Positions 50,230 through 58,978 of a stretch of DNA of 64,000 nucleotides are shown here, piece by piece (position 1 is the first letter of the stretch; every line of letters starts with the position of its first letter). Both the position numbers and the translations under genes were made by a program. The notes below the pieces were generated by a model. It was not told where the DNA came from, made no database searches, and saw only the letters and a program-made list of their open reading frames with translations. The DNA lies in the NCBI RefSeq assembly GCF_006715045.1, contig NZ_VFML01000002.1:124001-188000 (forward strand), read 5' to 3'. The stretch is from Amycolatopsis cihanbeyliensis (GTDB lineage: Bacteria; Actinomycetota; Actinomycetes; Mycobacteriales; Pseudonocardiaceae).

Positions 50230-51054
50230 TTAGGGGGTGAAGGCGAGGGTGGGCAGGTCGACCGCACCGGCTCCGGCGTCGGCGACCAGGACGGTACCGG
50301 TCATCACCGCGGAATCGGCGGAGCCGAGAAAGGCGATGATCGAGGCGATCTCCTCCGGTTCGGCCGGCCTGCCGAGCGGGGTGTCCTTGGTGGCCAGTCG
50401 GTAGGCCTCCTGCCGCCCGATGCCGTGCAGCCGCCCGAGTTCGTCCATCTCGGCGTCCGCCATCGGGGTACGTACCCAGCCGGGGCACAGCGCGTTGACC
50501 CGCACCCCGTCCTTGCCGTAGTCGCGGGCGAGGGAGCGAGTGAGGCCGATCAGCGCATGCTTGGCGGTCACGTAGCCGCACATCTCGGGAGCGGCCGCGA
50601 GCCCGGCGATCGAGGACACCATCACCATGCAACCGTGCCGGCTGCGCAGCTCCGGCAGCGTCTCGCGAGCCGTCACGAACGCGCTGTTCAGGTTGGCCTG
50701 CAGGCCCCGCTGCCAGGCCGCATCGTCCACATCGGTCGCCGCGCCGACACCGTGCCCGCCCGCGTTGGCCACCACGATGTCCAGCCCGCCGAAGCGATCC
50801 AGTGCCGCGTCCCGCACCCCCCGCACCGCGGCCGCGTCGGTCACGTCGGCCGGGACGCACAGGGCTCGCTCCCCCAGCCCTTCGGCCGCCGCGTGTAAGG
50901 GTTCCTCGCGGCGGCCGGTGAGCACCACGGCCGCGCCCTCGGCGGCAAACCTGCGGGCGGTGGCGGCGCCGATCCCGGTGCCCGCACCGGTGATCACGGC
51001 GACCTTGCCGGCCAGCCTCTCGGGCGGGATCGTGTCGGCTGGGGAACTACCCAC
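50230..51054 (-). CDS. Short-chain dehydrogenase/reductase
   Basis: A protein of 274 residues from the GTG at 51054 with GAAAGGA upstream; the open frame extends upstream into the divergent promoter region and is not used. The NAD(P) motif is VAVITGAGTGIGAATARRF, followed by LTGRRE, an Arg-bearing turn that suggests NADPH. The NAG motif is VVANAGGHGVGA, and catalysis uses the Ser in MVSSIAG and GYVTAKHAL, with Tyr and Lys kept. It is divergent from the ribose-type ABC transporter, so it may act on the imported sugar or sugar alcohol. Confidence 0.92.
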   Translation of the reverse strand: MGSSPADTIPPERLAGKVAVITGAGTGIGAATARRFAAEGAAVVLTGRREEPLHAAAEGLGERALCVPADVTDAAAVRGVRDAALDRFGGLDIVVANAGGHGVGAATDVDDAAWQRGLQANLNSAFVTARETLPELRSRHGCMVMVSSIAGLAAAPEMCGYVTAKHALIGLTRSLARDYGKDGVRVNALCPGWVRTPMADAEMDELGRLHGIGRQEAYRLATKDTPLGRPAEPEEIASIIAFLGSADSAVMTGTVLVADAGAGAVDLPTLAFTP

Positions 51055-51242
51055 GCTGTGCCGTCCTTTCCGGTTGAGATATACAGGACGGCCAGACGGT
51101 ATCCCCGCTGGTGCCGCCGGCGGACCGGCTCCGCCCGCATCGTGAGCTGCCCGACAAGGAGAGTGCACACAGGTACAAGTCACCCGCCGCCATGCCCCGC
51201 AGGCTGTGGTCACCCAGATGCCGCACAGTACGAGGAGGCGGG

Positions 51243-52301
51243 ATGACCGACCGGCTGGAGCGCGAGCGCAGCGCGGCCCCGGCAGAGTCCGGCGAGACGT
51301 CCGGCGGCCGGCGCCCTCCGCGCGGTCCCGGCTGGCCGCGGCGGCTGCTGCAGGCCGACTCCGCCAGCGTCCTGGCCGCGCTCATCGTGCTGGTACTGCT
51401 GATCGGAATGCTGCAGCCGGGGTTCTTCCACCCCGGGCAGCTGCGCGATGTGCTGCAGAGCGCGGTGTACGTGGCGCTGCTGGCGGCCGGCATGGCCTTC
51501 CTGCTGTCCATGCGGGAGATCGACCTCTCGGTGGGCTCCAACTTCGCGCTCTCGCTGATCGCCTGCGGCCTGCTGATGCGGGAAGGCCTGGACCCGTGGC
51601 TCGCCGCGCTGGCCGGGATCGCGCTCGGCGCCACGCTGGGCCTGGTGAACGCGCTGATCGTACAGGTCATCGCGATCCCGGCGATCGTGGCGACGCTGGC
51701 CACGATGCAGGTCTTCCGCGGGCTCGCGCTCGCCCTGAGCGACGGGCAGCAGGTCACCGGCCTCCCGCTGGAGAGCTCGTTCTTCACCGTCATCGGCGGC
51801 ACCGCGCTCGGGCTGCCCTTCGCGGTCTGGGTGGTGATCGCGGTCGTCGCCGTGCTCACCGTGGTGCTGCGGCTGACCCCGTTCGGTTACCGGGTGCGGG
51901 CCATCGGTTCCAACCCCGAGGCCGCCACCTTCTCCGGCATCTCCGCCCCACGCACCCGGATGGCCGTGCTGGTGCTCGCGGGTGGGCTCGCCGGTCTTGC
52001 CGGCGTGCTCGGGCTGGCGTTCTTCACCTCCGGTGATCCGAACGTGGGCACCGGGCTGGAGTTGCAGGCCATCGCGGCCGCGGTGATCGGCGGGACCCCG
52101 CTGCGCGGCGGCAGCGCCACGGTCGCCGGGGCCGTGTTCGGTGCCGTGCTGCTCAGCGTGGTGGCCAGCGGCCTCGTCTACTTCAGCATTCCGGCCAACT
52201 GGAGCTCGTTCGCCAGCGGGATGGTCGTCCTGCTGGCAGTGGCCGTGGACAGCCTGCTGCGCAGCAGGCGACGCGCCCGCCGAACCGAGTTCGGCCTGTG
52301 A
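51243..52301 (+). CDS. Ribose-type sugar ABC permease (RbsC-like)
   Basis: A protein of 352 residues from the ATG at 51243 with GAGGAGG upstream. A charged start is followed by about nine helices (SVLAALIVLVLLIGML; VATLATMQVFRGLALAL). Family marks are GMAFLLSMREIDLSVGSN near the third helix and AIGSNPEAATFSGI before GGLAGLAGVLGLA. It forms the channel for a CUT2-type importer. The gene order permease, binding protein, ATPase is less common than the ATPase-first order of rbs operons. Confidence 0.93.
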   Translation: MTDRLERERSAAPAESGETSGGRRPPRGPGWPRRLLQADSASVLAALIVLVLLIGMLQPGFFHPGQLRDVLQSAVYVALLAAGMAFLLSMREIDLSVGSNFALSLIACGLLMREGLDPWLAALAGIALGATLGLVNALIVQVIAIPAIVATLATMQVFRGLALALSDGQQVTGLPLESSFFTVIGGTALGLPFAVWVVIAVVAVLTVVLRLTPFGYRVRAIGSNPEAATFSGISAPRTRMAVLVLAGGLAGLAGVLGLAFFTSGDPNVGTGLELQAIAAAVIGGTPLRGGSATVAGAVFGAVLLSVVASGLVYFSIPANWSSFASGMVVLLAVAVDSLLRSRRRARRTEFGL

Positions 52302-52330
52302 AACCCCGTCCAGCGGAAGGAAACGAGATC

Positions 52331-53407
52331 ATGGTGGTCCATCCTCGCACCACGAAGCCCCGTACCCGGCTGGCGGCCGGGGCCTGCGCACTCCTGCTGG
52401 TGGCCTGCCAGTCACCATCGGGGGGCGACGACAGCCAGGACGGCACGCTGCAGCTGGCGTTCAGCTACGCGTCGACCTCGCAGAACCCGTTCCAGGAAAT
52501 GGCTTTCGGCGCGCAGGCCGCCGCGACCGACGCCGGTGAGGTGGAGCTGACCGCGAACGCGCCCTCCAGCATCGACGGCCCGGGGCAGGTGTCACAGTTC
52601 CAGTCGGCGATCCGCACCTCCGCCGACGGGATCGCGCTGCAGACCCTCACTCCGGACCTGTTCGTCCGCCCGCTGCGGCAGGCCAACGAGGCCGATGTCC
52701 CGGTGGTGGCGGTGGACACCGTACCGCCCGAGGGCACCGACGTCGGGCTCTACGTGGGCAACAGCAACACCGAACTGGGCCGGGAGCTGGGCAGGGAGTT
52801 GCTCGAGCACATCCCGGAGGACGCCGAAGGGTACGTGGTGCTCGGCAACGACATCCCCGGCCTGGCGCTGCTGGAGCAACGGCTCGCCGGCACCCAGGAA
52901 GTGCTGGAACAGGAACGTCCCGGGCTGAGCATCCGGGGCCCGTTCGACGCCGGCTCCGAACCCTCGGTGAACTTCAACAAGTGGAACGACATCGTGAAGG
53001 CACACCCGGACGCCATCGCCTACATCGGGGCGGGTGCCTCGGACGCGGTGTCCCTCTCGCTGATCCAGAAGAACACCGGACAGCGCTTCCTTGTCGGCTC
53101 CTGCGACCCCGACCCGCAGGCGCTGCTCGGAGTGAAAGACGGCTACGTCGCGGCGCTGGCCTCACCGGAGCACTGGCTGAAGGGCTACGTGGCGGTGCGC
53201 ATGCTGGCGGAGAGCGCGCGCACCGGCGAGCCGCTGCCGCAGGGCTGGTGGAACACCGGCTCGCTGATCATCAACTCGGAGAACATCGACGAGATCATGG
53301 CGCGCCAGGAGAACGAGGCCGCCCGCAAGGAGTGGTTCGCCGACGAGGCCACCGCCCAGGTCGCCGACCCGCAGGCACACCTGCGTCCGCTGGACGAGGC
53401 GAACTGA
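52331..53407 (+). CDS. Sugar-binding lipoprotein of CUT2 type
   Basis: A protein of 358 residues from the ATG at 52331; GGAAGGAAAC lies upstream, a little far. A GTG at 52298 overlapping the permease stop is an alternative. The signal TRLAAGACALLLVAC ends in a lipobox Cys. The type I binding fold shows LAFSYASTSQNPFQEMAFGA, GIALQTLTPDLFVRPL and VPVVAVDTVPPEGTDVGLYV, the usual RbsB-like path. The ligand is probably a sugar or sugar-like compound. It is anchored outside the membrane and delivers to the RbsC-like channel. Confidence 0.92.
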   Translation: MVVHPRTTKPRTRLAAGACALLLVACQSPSGGDDSQDGTLQLAFSYASTSQNPFQEMAFGAQAAATDAGEVELTANAPSSIDGPGQVSQFQSAIRTSADGIALQTLTPDLFVRPLRQANEADVPVVAVDTVPPEGTDVGLYVGNSNTELGRELGRELLEHIPEDAEGYVVLGNDIPGLALLEQRLAGTQEVLEQERPGLSIRGPFDAGSEPSVNFNKWNDIVKAHPDAIAYIGAGASDAVSLSLIQKNTGQRFLVGSCDPDPQALLGVKDGYVAALASPEHWLKGYVAVRMLAESARTGEPLPQGWWNTGSLIINSENIDEIMARQENEAARKEWFADEATAQVADPQAHLRPLDEAN

Positions 53408-54955
53408 ATGAGCGTGCTCGACGTGCACGGCGTCGCCAAGGCCTACGGTGGCGTACGTGCCCTGCACGAGGCGGGTATCCGGGTGCGCGGTGGTTCGGTG
53501 CACGCGTTGCTCGGGGAGAACGGCGCGGGCAAGTCCACCCTGATCAAGATCATCACGGGTGCCGTCCGCCCGGACAGCGGTTCGCTCGCCCTTGACGGGC
53601 GCGAGATGTCCTTCGCCTCCACGGCCGACGCGGCCGCGCACGGGGTGGCCGCCGTGTCCCAGGAGCTCAACCTGTTCCCGGACCTCGACCTACTGGCCAA
53701 CCTCTACCCGATGCGGGAGGCCCGCAGGGGCCCGTTGCTCGACCGGGGCGCCATGCTCGCGCGGGCGCGGCCCGTGCTGGACCAGCTCGGCCTCGAGGTC
53801 GACCACCGGCAACCGGTCGGGCAACTGTCGCTGGCGCAGCGGCAGCTGGTGGAGATCGCCAGGGCGCTGCTCACCGACCCGAAGGTGCTGATCCTGGACG
53901 AACCGACCTCGGCGCTGGAGGCCGCCAGCACCGAACGACTGCTCGGCATCCTGCGAACGTTGCGCGACCGGCAGGTGGCCGTGGTGTTCGTGTCCCACCT
54001 GCTGGAGGAGGTGATGGCACTGTGCGACGAGATCACCGTGCTGCGCGAGGGCGAGACGGTGCTCTCCGGGGTGCCGCGCGCCGAGCTGAAGCTGTCCGAC
54101 GTGGTGGCCGCCATGCTCGGCCGCCAGCACCAGCAGCAACGGCCGCCGACCCGCACCACGGCCGGGAACCATGACAGTACCGAGGGGACACTCCGCTTCG
54201 AGGAGGTCTCCGTGCCTGGGCGGCTGTCCGGGGTCAGCTTCGCCGCCGAGCCGGGCGAGGTGGTCGGTCTCGCCGGGCTGGTCGGATCCGGGCACACCAC
54301 GGTGCTCGAGGTGGTCGCCGGGCTGCGCAGGGCCGCCACGGGCCGGGTACGGATGCCAGACGGCTCGCCGGCACCGCGGAAGCTGCGGGCCGCGATCGAC
54401 GCTGGCGTTGCGCTGGTGTCCGGGGACCGGCGCAGGCTCGGCCTGATGCTGGACAAGCCGGTGTGGGAGAACATCGCGCAGATCCGGTCCGTGGCGCTGG
54501 CACGGGACGGCGCGCTGATCCGGGCGGGTCCGCTGCGCAGCCGCGCCGCGACGATCGCCGACCGGCTGCGCATCCGGGCACCGCATCCGGACGTCACCTG
54601 CGGGATGCTCTCCGGCGGCAACCAGCAGAAGGTCGTGCTGGCCAAGTGGCTGGAGTCGCGACCGAAGGTGATCCTGCTGGACGACCCGACCCGCGGGGTC
54701 GGTATCGGCAGCAAGGAGGACATCTACTCGCTGCTGCGCACCGAGGTCGGTGAGTCCACGATCATGCTGCTGTGCTCGACGGACCTGGAGGAGTTCCCGC
54801 TGCTGTGCGACCGGGTGCTGGTGTTCCACCGCAACCGGCTGTGCGCCACCCTGCGCGGCGCGGAGATCACCCCGCACGCGGTGCTGCACGCGATGAACAC
54901 CGGAGAGGTGCCGGACGTACCTGGCGAGGGGCGACTCGTAGAATCGCCAGGGTGA
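53408..54955 (+). CDS. Tandem-domain sugar ABC ATPase (RbsA-like)
   Basis: A protein of 515 residues directly after the binding-protein stop. Domain 1 (about 1-235) has Walker A ALLGENGAGKSTLIKI, a signature in the variant form QLSLAQRQLVEIARAL and Walker B VLILDEPTSALEA. Domain 2 (about 260-505) has a Walker A lacking the usual Lys (GLVGSGHTTVLEV), the signature MLSGGNQQKVVLAKWL and VILLDDPTRGVGIGSK. The missing Lys in the second P-loop is a known trait of RbsA-type proteins. It energises the importer. Its TGA overlaps the recQ GTG. Confidence 0.93.
   Translation: MSVLDVHGVAKAYGGVRALHEAGIRVRGGSVHALLGENGAGKSTLIKIITGAVRPDSGSLALDGREMSFASTADAAAHGVAAVSQELNLFPDLDLLANLYPMREARRGPLLDRGAMLARARPVLDQLGLEVDHRQPVGQLSLAQRQLVEIARALLTDPKVLILDEPTSALEAASTERLLGILRTLRDRQVAVVFVSHLLEEVMALCDEITVLREGETVLSGVPRAELKLSDVVAAMLGRQHQQQRPPTRTTAGNHDSTEGTLRFEEVSVPGRLSGVSFAAEPGEVVGLAGLVGSGHTTVLEVVAGLRRAATGRVRMPDGSPAPRKLRAAIDAGVALVSGDRRRLGLMLDKPVWENIAQIRSVALARDGALIRAGPLRSRAATIADRLRIRAPHPDVTCGMLSGGNQQKVVLAKWLESRPKVILLDDPTRGVGIGSKEDIYSLLRTEVGESTIMLLCSTDLEEFPLLCDRVLVFHRNRLCATLRGAEITPHAVLHAMNTGEVPDVPGEGRLVESPG
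54939..54944 (+). promoter_or_regulatory. -10 element for leaderless recQ inside the ABC ATPase gene
   Basis: TAGAAT, a good -10 match, ends seven bases before the recQ GTG at 54952. This suggests a recQ transcript that starts at its own start codon, besides read-through from the transporter operon. No clear -35 is seen. Confidence 0.5.
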
Positions 54956-56799
54956 CTTCATCCGGCACCGCGCCCGCGACCAGCGACGCCACCGAGGTTC
55001 TGCGGCGTGTCTTCGGTTACGACTCGTTCCGAGGTGAGCAGCAGGAGATCATCGAGCACGTCGTCGCGGGTGGCGACGCACTGGTGCTGATGCCGACCGG
55101 CGGCGGCAAGTCGCTCTGCTACCAGATTCCCGCGCTGGTGCGGGGCGGGGTGGGCATCGTGGTGTCCCCGCTGATCGCGCTGATGCAGGATCAGGTGGAC
55201 GCCCTCGCCGACCTCGGGGTGCGGGCGGGGTTCCTGAACTCGACGCAGGACCCGGACGAGCGCAGGACGGTCGAGGCCCAGTTCCTCGCCGGGGAGCTCG
55301 ACCTGCTGTACCTGGCGCCGGAGCGGCTGCTGATGGCGTCCACACTGAACCTGCTCGACCGGGGCACGGTGGCGCTGTTCGCGATCGACGAGGCACACTG
55401 TGTGTCCCAATGGGGGCACGACTTCCGCCGGGACTACCTCGAACTGTCCACAGTGCACGAACGTTGGCCTTCGGTGCCGAGGATCGCGTTGACCGCGACG
55501 GCGACCAAGGTCACCCACGCCGAGATCGCCTCCCGGCTGAACCTCGAGCGGGCGCGACACTTCGTGGCCAGCTTCGACCGGCCGAACATCCAGTACCGGA
55601 TCGTGCCGAAGAACGAGCCGAAGCGCCAGCTACTGCACCTGCTGCGCACCGAGCACGCCGGGGATGCCGGCATCGTCTACTGCCTCTCCAAGGCGTCGGT
55701 GGACAAGACCGCCGAGTTCCTCGTGGACAACGGGATCGAGGCGCTGCCCTACCACGCGGGGATGGACAAGGCCGACCGCGCCGCCAACCAGGCCCGCTTC
55801 CTGCGTGCGGACGGCCTGGTCATCGTGGCCACGATCGCCTTCGGCATGGGCATCGACAAACCGGACGTACGTTTCGTCGCCCACCTGGACCTGCCCAAGT
55901 CGGTGGAGGGCTACTACCAGGAGAGCGGGAGGGCGGGGCGCGACGGCCTGCCGGCCACCGCGTGGCTGGCCTACGGGCTGCAGGACGTGGTGCAGCAGCG
56001 CAAGCTGATCGACATCTCCGAGGGCGACGACGCGCACAAGCGCCGGCTGGCCACCCACCTGGACGCCATGCTGGCGCTGTGCGAGACGGTCGAGTGCCGA
56101 CGGGTGCAGTTGCTGGCCTACTTCGGCCAGGACGGCAGCCCGTGCAGCAACTGCGACACCTGCCTCAGCCCGCCGGAGTCCTGGGACGGCACGGTCGCCG
56201 CGCAGAAGCTGCTGTCCACCGTGTTCCGGCTACAGCGGGAGCGGCGGCAGAAGTTCGGCGCGGGCCAGATCATCGACATCCTGCTCGGCAAGAACACCCC
56301 GAAGGTCACCCAGCACCGGCACGAGGCGCTGACCGTGTTCGGCATCGGCACCGAACTGCACGAGAGCGAGTGGCGCGGGGTGGTGCGGCAGTTGCTGGCA
56401 CAGCGGCTGCTGGCGGTGGAGGGCGACTACGGCACGCTGGTGCTCACCGACGCCAGCAGCGAGGTGCTCGGCAAGCAGCGGGACGTGCTGCTGCGGCGCG
56501 AGCCGCAGCGGGCAGGGTCGGGCGCGGGAGCCTCGGGCACGACGAAGTCCCGCAAGGCCGCGCCCGCGGAGTTGCCCGAGCATGCCGCCGGAGCGTTCGA
56601 GAAGTTGCGCGCCTGGCGGGCGGCCACCGCCAAGGAGCAGGGCGTGCCCGCGTACGTGATCTTCCACGACGCGACCCTGCGGCAGATCGCCACCGAGGCG
56701 CCCGGCACGCTGGCCGAACTCGGCGCGGTCAGCGGCGTCGGCGACAGCAAGCTGACCAAGTACGGGCAGCAGATTTTGGACACCCTCGCCGAGCGATAG
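54952..56799 (+). CDS. recQ: ATP-dependent DNA helicase RecQ
   Basis: A protein of 615 residues from the GTG at 54952 (MTSSGTAPATSDATEVL), overlapping the ABC ATPase stop; the longer frame is not real. SF2 motifs: LMPTGGGKSLCYQIPALV (I), IDEAHCVSQWGHDFRRDYLE (II), ALTATATKVTHAEI (III), YYQESGRAGRDGLPATAWL (VI). The RQC zinc site has C-SNCDTCL (GSPCSNCDTCLSP), and an HRDC domain fills the C-terminus (AFEKLRAWRAATAKEQGVPA). RecQ unwinds branched DNA in recombination repair. A LexA box overlapping its stop codon belongs to the next gene. Confidence 0.96.
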   Translation: MTSSGTAPATSDATEVLRRVFGYDSFRGEQQEIIEHVVAGGDALVLMPTGGGKSLCYQIPALVRGGVGIVVSPLIALMQDQVDALADLGVRAGFLNSTQDPDERRTVEAQFLAGELDLLYLAPERLLMASTLNLLDRGTVALFAIDEAHCVSQWGHDFRRDYLELSTVHERWPSVPRIALTATATKVTHAEIASRLNLERARHFVASFDRPNIQYRIVPKNEPKRQLLHLLRTEHAGDAGIVYCLSKASVDKTAEFLVDNGIEALPYHAGMDKADRAANQARFLRADGLVIVATIAFGMGIDKPDVRFVAHLDLPKSVEGYYQESGRAGRDGLPATAWLAYGLQDVVQQRKLIDISEGDDAHKRRLATHLDAMLALCETVECRRVQLLAYFGQDGSPCSNCDTCLSPPESWDGTVAAQKLLSTVFRLQRERRQKFGAGQIIDILLGKNTPKVTQHRHEALTVFGIGTELHESEWRGVVRQLLAQRLLAVEGDYGTLVLTDASSEVLGKQRDVLLRREPQRAGSGAGASGTTKSRKAAPAELPEHAAGAFEKLRAWRAATAKEQGVPAYVIFHDATLRQIATEAPGTLAELGAVSGVGDSKLTKYGQQILDTLAER

Positions 56800-56811
56800 A
56801 ACAGACGTTCG
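56798..56811 (+). promoter_or_regulatory. LexA (SOS) box upstream of the AlkB-like gene
   Basis: AGAACAGACGTTCG contains GAAC-N4-GTTC, the core of the actinobacterial SOS box (CGAAC-N4-GTTCG). It lies 21 bases before the ATG at 56833, covers the likely -35 region, and overlaps the recQ stop. Confidence 0.75.
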
Positions 56812-56820
56812 ATCTTCGGG

Positions 56821-56826
56821 TAGGCT
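56821..56826 (+). promoter_or_regulatory. -10 element of the AlkB-like gene
   Basis: TAGGCT fits TAnnnT and lies six bases before the ATG at 56833, so the transcript is probably leaderless or nearly so. LexA bound at 56798-56811 would block polymerase here. Confidence 0.55.
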
Positions 56827-56832
56827 GGGGGC

Positions 56833-57459
56833 ATGCCACCCGCACTACAAGGTTCGCTGTTCGACGGGACCACGACGGCCGGGCTGGGCTCGCTCGGCGC
56901 GATCCGGCGCACCACGCTCGGCGACGGCGCGTGGATCGACCTGCTGCCCGGCTGGCTGACCGGGGCGGACGCGTTGTTCGACACGCTGGCCCGGCAGGTG
57001 CCGTGGCAGGCCGAACGCCGCCGGATGTACGACCGGGTGGTGTCGGTGCCGCGGCTGCTGTGCTTCTACGGCGAGGACCACCCGCTGCCGGACCCGGTGC
57101 TGACCGAGGCCAGGGCCGCGTTGAGCGGGCACTACGCCGCCGAGCTCGGCGAGCCGTTCCGCACGGCGGGCCTGTGCTACTACCGCGACGGGCGGGACAG
57201 TGTGGCCTGGCACGGGGACACCGTCGGGCGGGGCGGAACCGAGGACACCATGGTGGCGATCCTTTCCCTCGGCGCGCCGAGGGCGCTGCTGCTGCGCCCC
57301 CGCGGTGGTGGCCGCACGGTTCGGCACGCACTCGGGCACGGTGACCTCATCGTGATGGGTGGTTCCTGCCAGCGCACCTGGGAACACGCCATTCCCAAGA
57401 CGAGCGGGCCGGTCGGGCCGCGGATCAGCGTCCAGTTCCGGCCGCGCGGGGTACGCTGA
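56833..57459 (+). CDS. AlkB-like 2-oxoglutarate/iron DNA repair dioxygenase
   Basis: A protein of 208 residues. The double-stranded beta-helix iron site is complete: His and Asp in VAWHGDTVG and the distal His in RTWEHAIPK, with 2-oxoglutarate Arg residues in GPRISVQFRPRG. The substrate-facing YYRDGRDS is typical of the short AlkB homologues of actinobacteria. The enzyme removes alkyl groups from DNA bases. It follows recQ by 33 bases and has its own SOS-box promoter. It is convergent with the following hydrolase gene. Confidence 0.93.
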   Translation: MPPALQGSLFDGTTTAGLGSLGAIRRTTLGDGAWIDLLPGWLTGADALFDTLARQVPWQAERRRMYDRVVSVPRLLCFYGEDHPLPDPVLTEARAALSGHYAAELGEPFRTAGLCYYRDGRDSVAWHGDTVGRGGTEDTMVAILSLGAPRALLLRPRGGGRTVRHALGHGDLIVMGGSCQRTWEHAIPKTSGPVGPRISVQFRPRGVR

Positions 57460-57478
57460 CCGTCCGATGTGGACCACG

Positions 57479-58366
57479 TCAGCTTGCCCGCACGGCGTTC
57501 CCGGTGATCGCGTCGATCAGCCGGGGCCACAGCTCGCGCGGCAGGTCGTGCCCCATCCCTTCGACCATCAGCAGGTCGGCACCGGCGATCGCGCGCGCGG
57601 TGGCCCGCCCGCCGGAAGGCGAGATCATCCGGTCCGCCGCACCGTGCACCACCAGGGTCGGCGCGGTGATCCGACCGAGCGCCCGGGTCCGGTCCCCGGA
57701 GGCGAGTACCGCGGCCACCTGGCGGGCGAACCCGTCCGGACTCATCCCCCGTTCGAGATTGCGCCACAGCATGTCCCGCACCGCGGGTTCATCGGCGGCG
57801 AAGCGGGGCGAACGGACGACCCGGTTCAGCCGCGTGGCCTGCCGGACGTAGGCCGCCGGCTGCGCGGACGGGCGACCGAGCAGGAACGGAAGCACCCGAG
57901 GACTGGGCAGTCCGACCCGCCTGCTGCCGGTGGTGCTCATCATCGACACCAGCGAGCGCACCCGCGAGCCGTGGTGCGCGGCAACGGTCTGCGCGATCAT
58001 GCCACCCATCGATACGCCGACCAGGTGCGCCCGCTCGATCCCGAGTTCGCCCAGCAGGCCCACGGCGTCCCCGGCCATGTCCGCCAACCGGTAGGGCGCC
58101 CTCGCCCGCCCGGTCAGCACGGCGAGTGGCGCGGGCGCGGGTGCCCCCGTGAGGTGAGTCGACCGCCCCGAGTCCCGGTTGTCGAACCGGATGACCCACA
58201 GGCCCCTGGCCGCGAGCAGTTCGCAGAACTCGTCCGGCCAGGCGATCAGCTGGTAGCCGAGCCCCATGACAAGCAGGCAGGCGGGTTCGGCCGGATCTCC
58301 GAAGGTCTGGTAGCACAGCCGCAGCTCGCCGACCGTACGGAAACGTTCGCCGTGCACTCGTGTCAT
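57479..58366 (-). CDS. Alpha/beta-fold hydrolase (aclacinomycin methylesterase-like)
   Basis: A protein of 295 residues with GGAGG before the ATG at 58366; the longer open frame lies over the divergent gene. The fold shows the oxyanion region LLVMGLGYQLIAW, the nucleophile elbow LVGVSMGGMIAQ, the Asp in LVVHGAADRM and the His in VEGMGHDLP. The RFDNRDSGRSTHL segment is typical of RdmC-like esterases. The substrate is not known. Only 26 bases separate its start from the divergent RNA-ligase-like gene. Confidence 0.92.
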   Translation of the reverse strand: MTRVHGERFRTVGELRLCYQTFGDPAEPACLLVMGLGYQLIAWPDEFCELLAARGLWVIRFDNRDSGRSTHLTGAPAPAPLAVLTGRARAPYRLADMAGDAVGLLGELGIERAHLVGVSMGGMIAQTVAAHHGSRVRSLVSMMSTTGSRRVGLPSPRVLPFLLGRPSAQPAAYVRQATRLNRVVRSPRFAADEPAVRDMLWRNLERGMSPDGFARQVAAVLASGDRTRALGRITAPTLVVHGAADRMISPSGGRATARAIAGADLLMVEGMGHDLPRELWPRLIDAITGNAVRAS

Positions 58367-58392
58367 GTACGAACCTCCGGTAGGAAGGACCC

Positions 58393-58911
58393 ATGCCGCA
58401 ACCAGGCAAGAGCGCCGTGGTGATCCCGGTACCGGCGGCCGATCCCCTACTCGACGCGGTGCGGGAACGGCACCCCGGCATCGTGCGGGACGTGCCCGCC
58501 CACCTGTCCGTACTGTATCCGTTCCTGACCGCGGACGAGCTCGACGACCACACGGTCGGCACCCTGGAGTCGATCTTCGCGGAGCGGGCGCCCGCCGAGG
58601 TCGGCTTCCCCGGCTGCGCACGGCAACCCGGTTTCGTGTACCTGCCGCCCGAGCCGCCGACCGCTGTCCGGGAACTCTCCACCACCGTGCGGCGGCACTG
58701 GCCGGGCCTGCTCCCCTACGGCGGCGCGTTCGGCGATCCACCCCCGCACCTGACCGTGGCCATGGGGATCGACGAGCCGGTCGCCGGCGAGATCGAGCGG
58801 CAGGTCGGGCCCTACCTCCCCGTACGCACCCGACTCGAGGAGGCCTGGCTGGTGGTGTACACCGATCGCTGGACGGTGCGGGCCCGGTTCCCCTTCGGTG
58901 GTGGCCCCTAG
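58393..58911 (+). CDS. 2'-5' RNA ligase / cyclic phosphodiesterase-like protein
   Basis: A protein of 172 residues; GGAAGGA lies before the ATG at 58393. The 2H fold is identified by its two H-x-(S/T)-x motifs: AHLSVLYPF (about residue 37) and PHLTVAMGI (about residue 119). Such enzymes open 2',3'-cyclic phosphates or ligate RNA ends. No RNA repair partner lies close by. Confidence 0.88.
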   Translation: MPQPGKSAVVIPVPAADPLLDAVRERHPGIVRDVPAHLSVLYPFLTADELDDHTVGTLESIFAERAPAEVGFPGCARQPGFVYLPPEPPTAVRELSTTVRRHWPGLLPYGGAFGDPPPHLTVAMGIDEPVAGEIERQVGPYLPVRTRLEEAWLVVYTDRWTVRARFPFGGGP

Positions 58912-58942
58912 CGACGCCGCTCCATCACCACCCGATCGCGAC

Positions 58943-58958
58943 TCGAACATACGGTCGA
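58943..58958 (+). promoter_or_regulatory. SOS-like box and leaderless promoter of a decayed gene
   Basis: TCGAACATACGGTCGA differs at one base from the SOS palindrome CGAAC-N4-GTTCG. A -10 candidate TATGGT follows at 58967-58972, six bases before the GTG at 58979. Confidence 0.6.
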
Positions 58959-58978
58959 TTATACGGTATGGTGAGCCT

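Noticed and set aside
51055..51242. Small plus-strand gene starting near 51058 or 51111
   Set aside because: This is the divergent promoter region of the SDR and sugar permease; the permease has a strong ribosome site at 51243 and the upstream codons show no bias.
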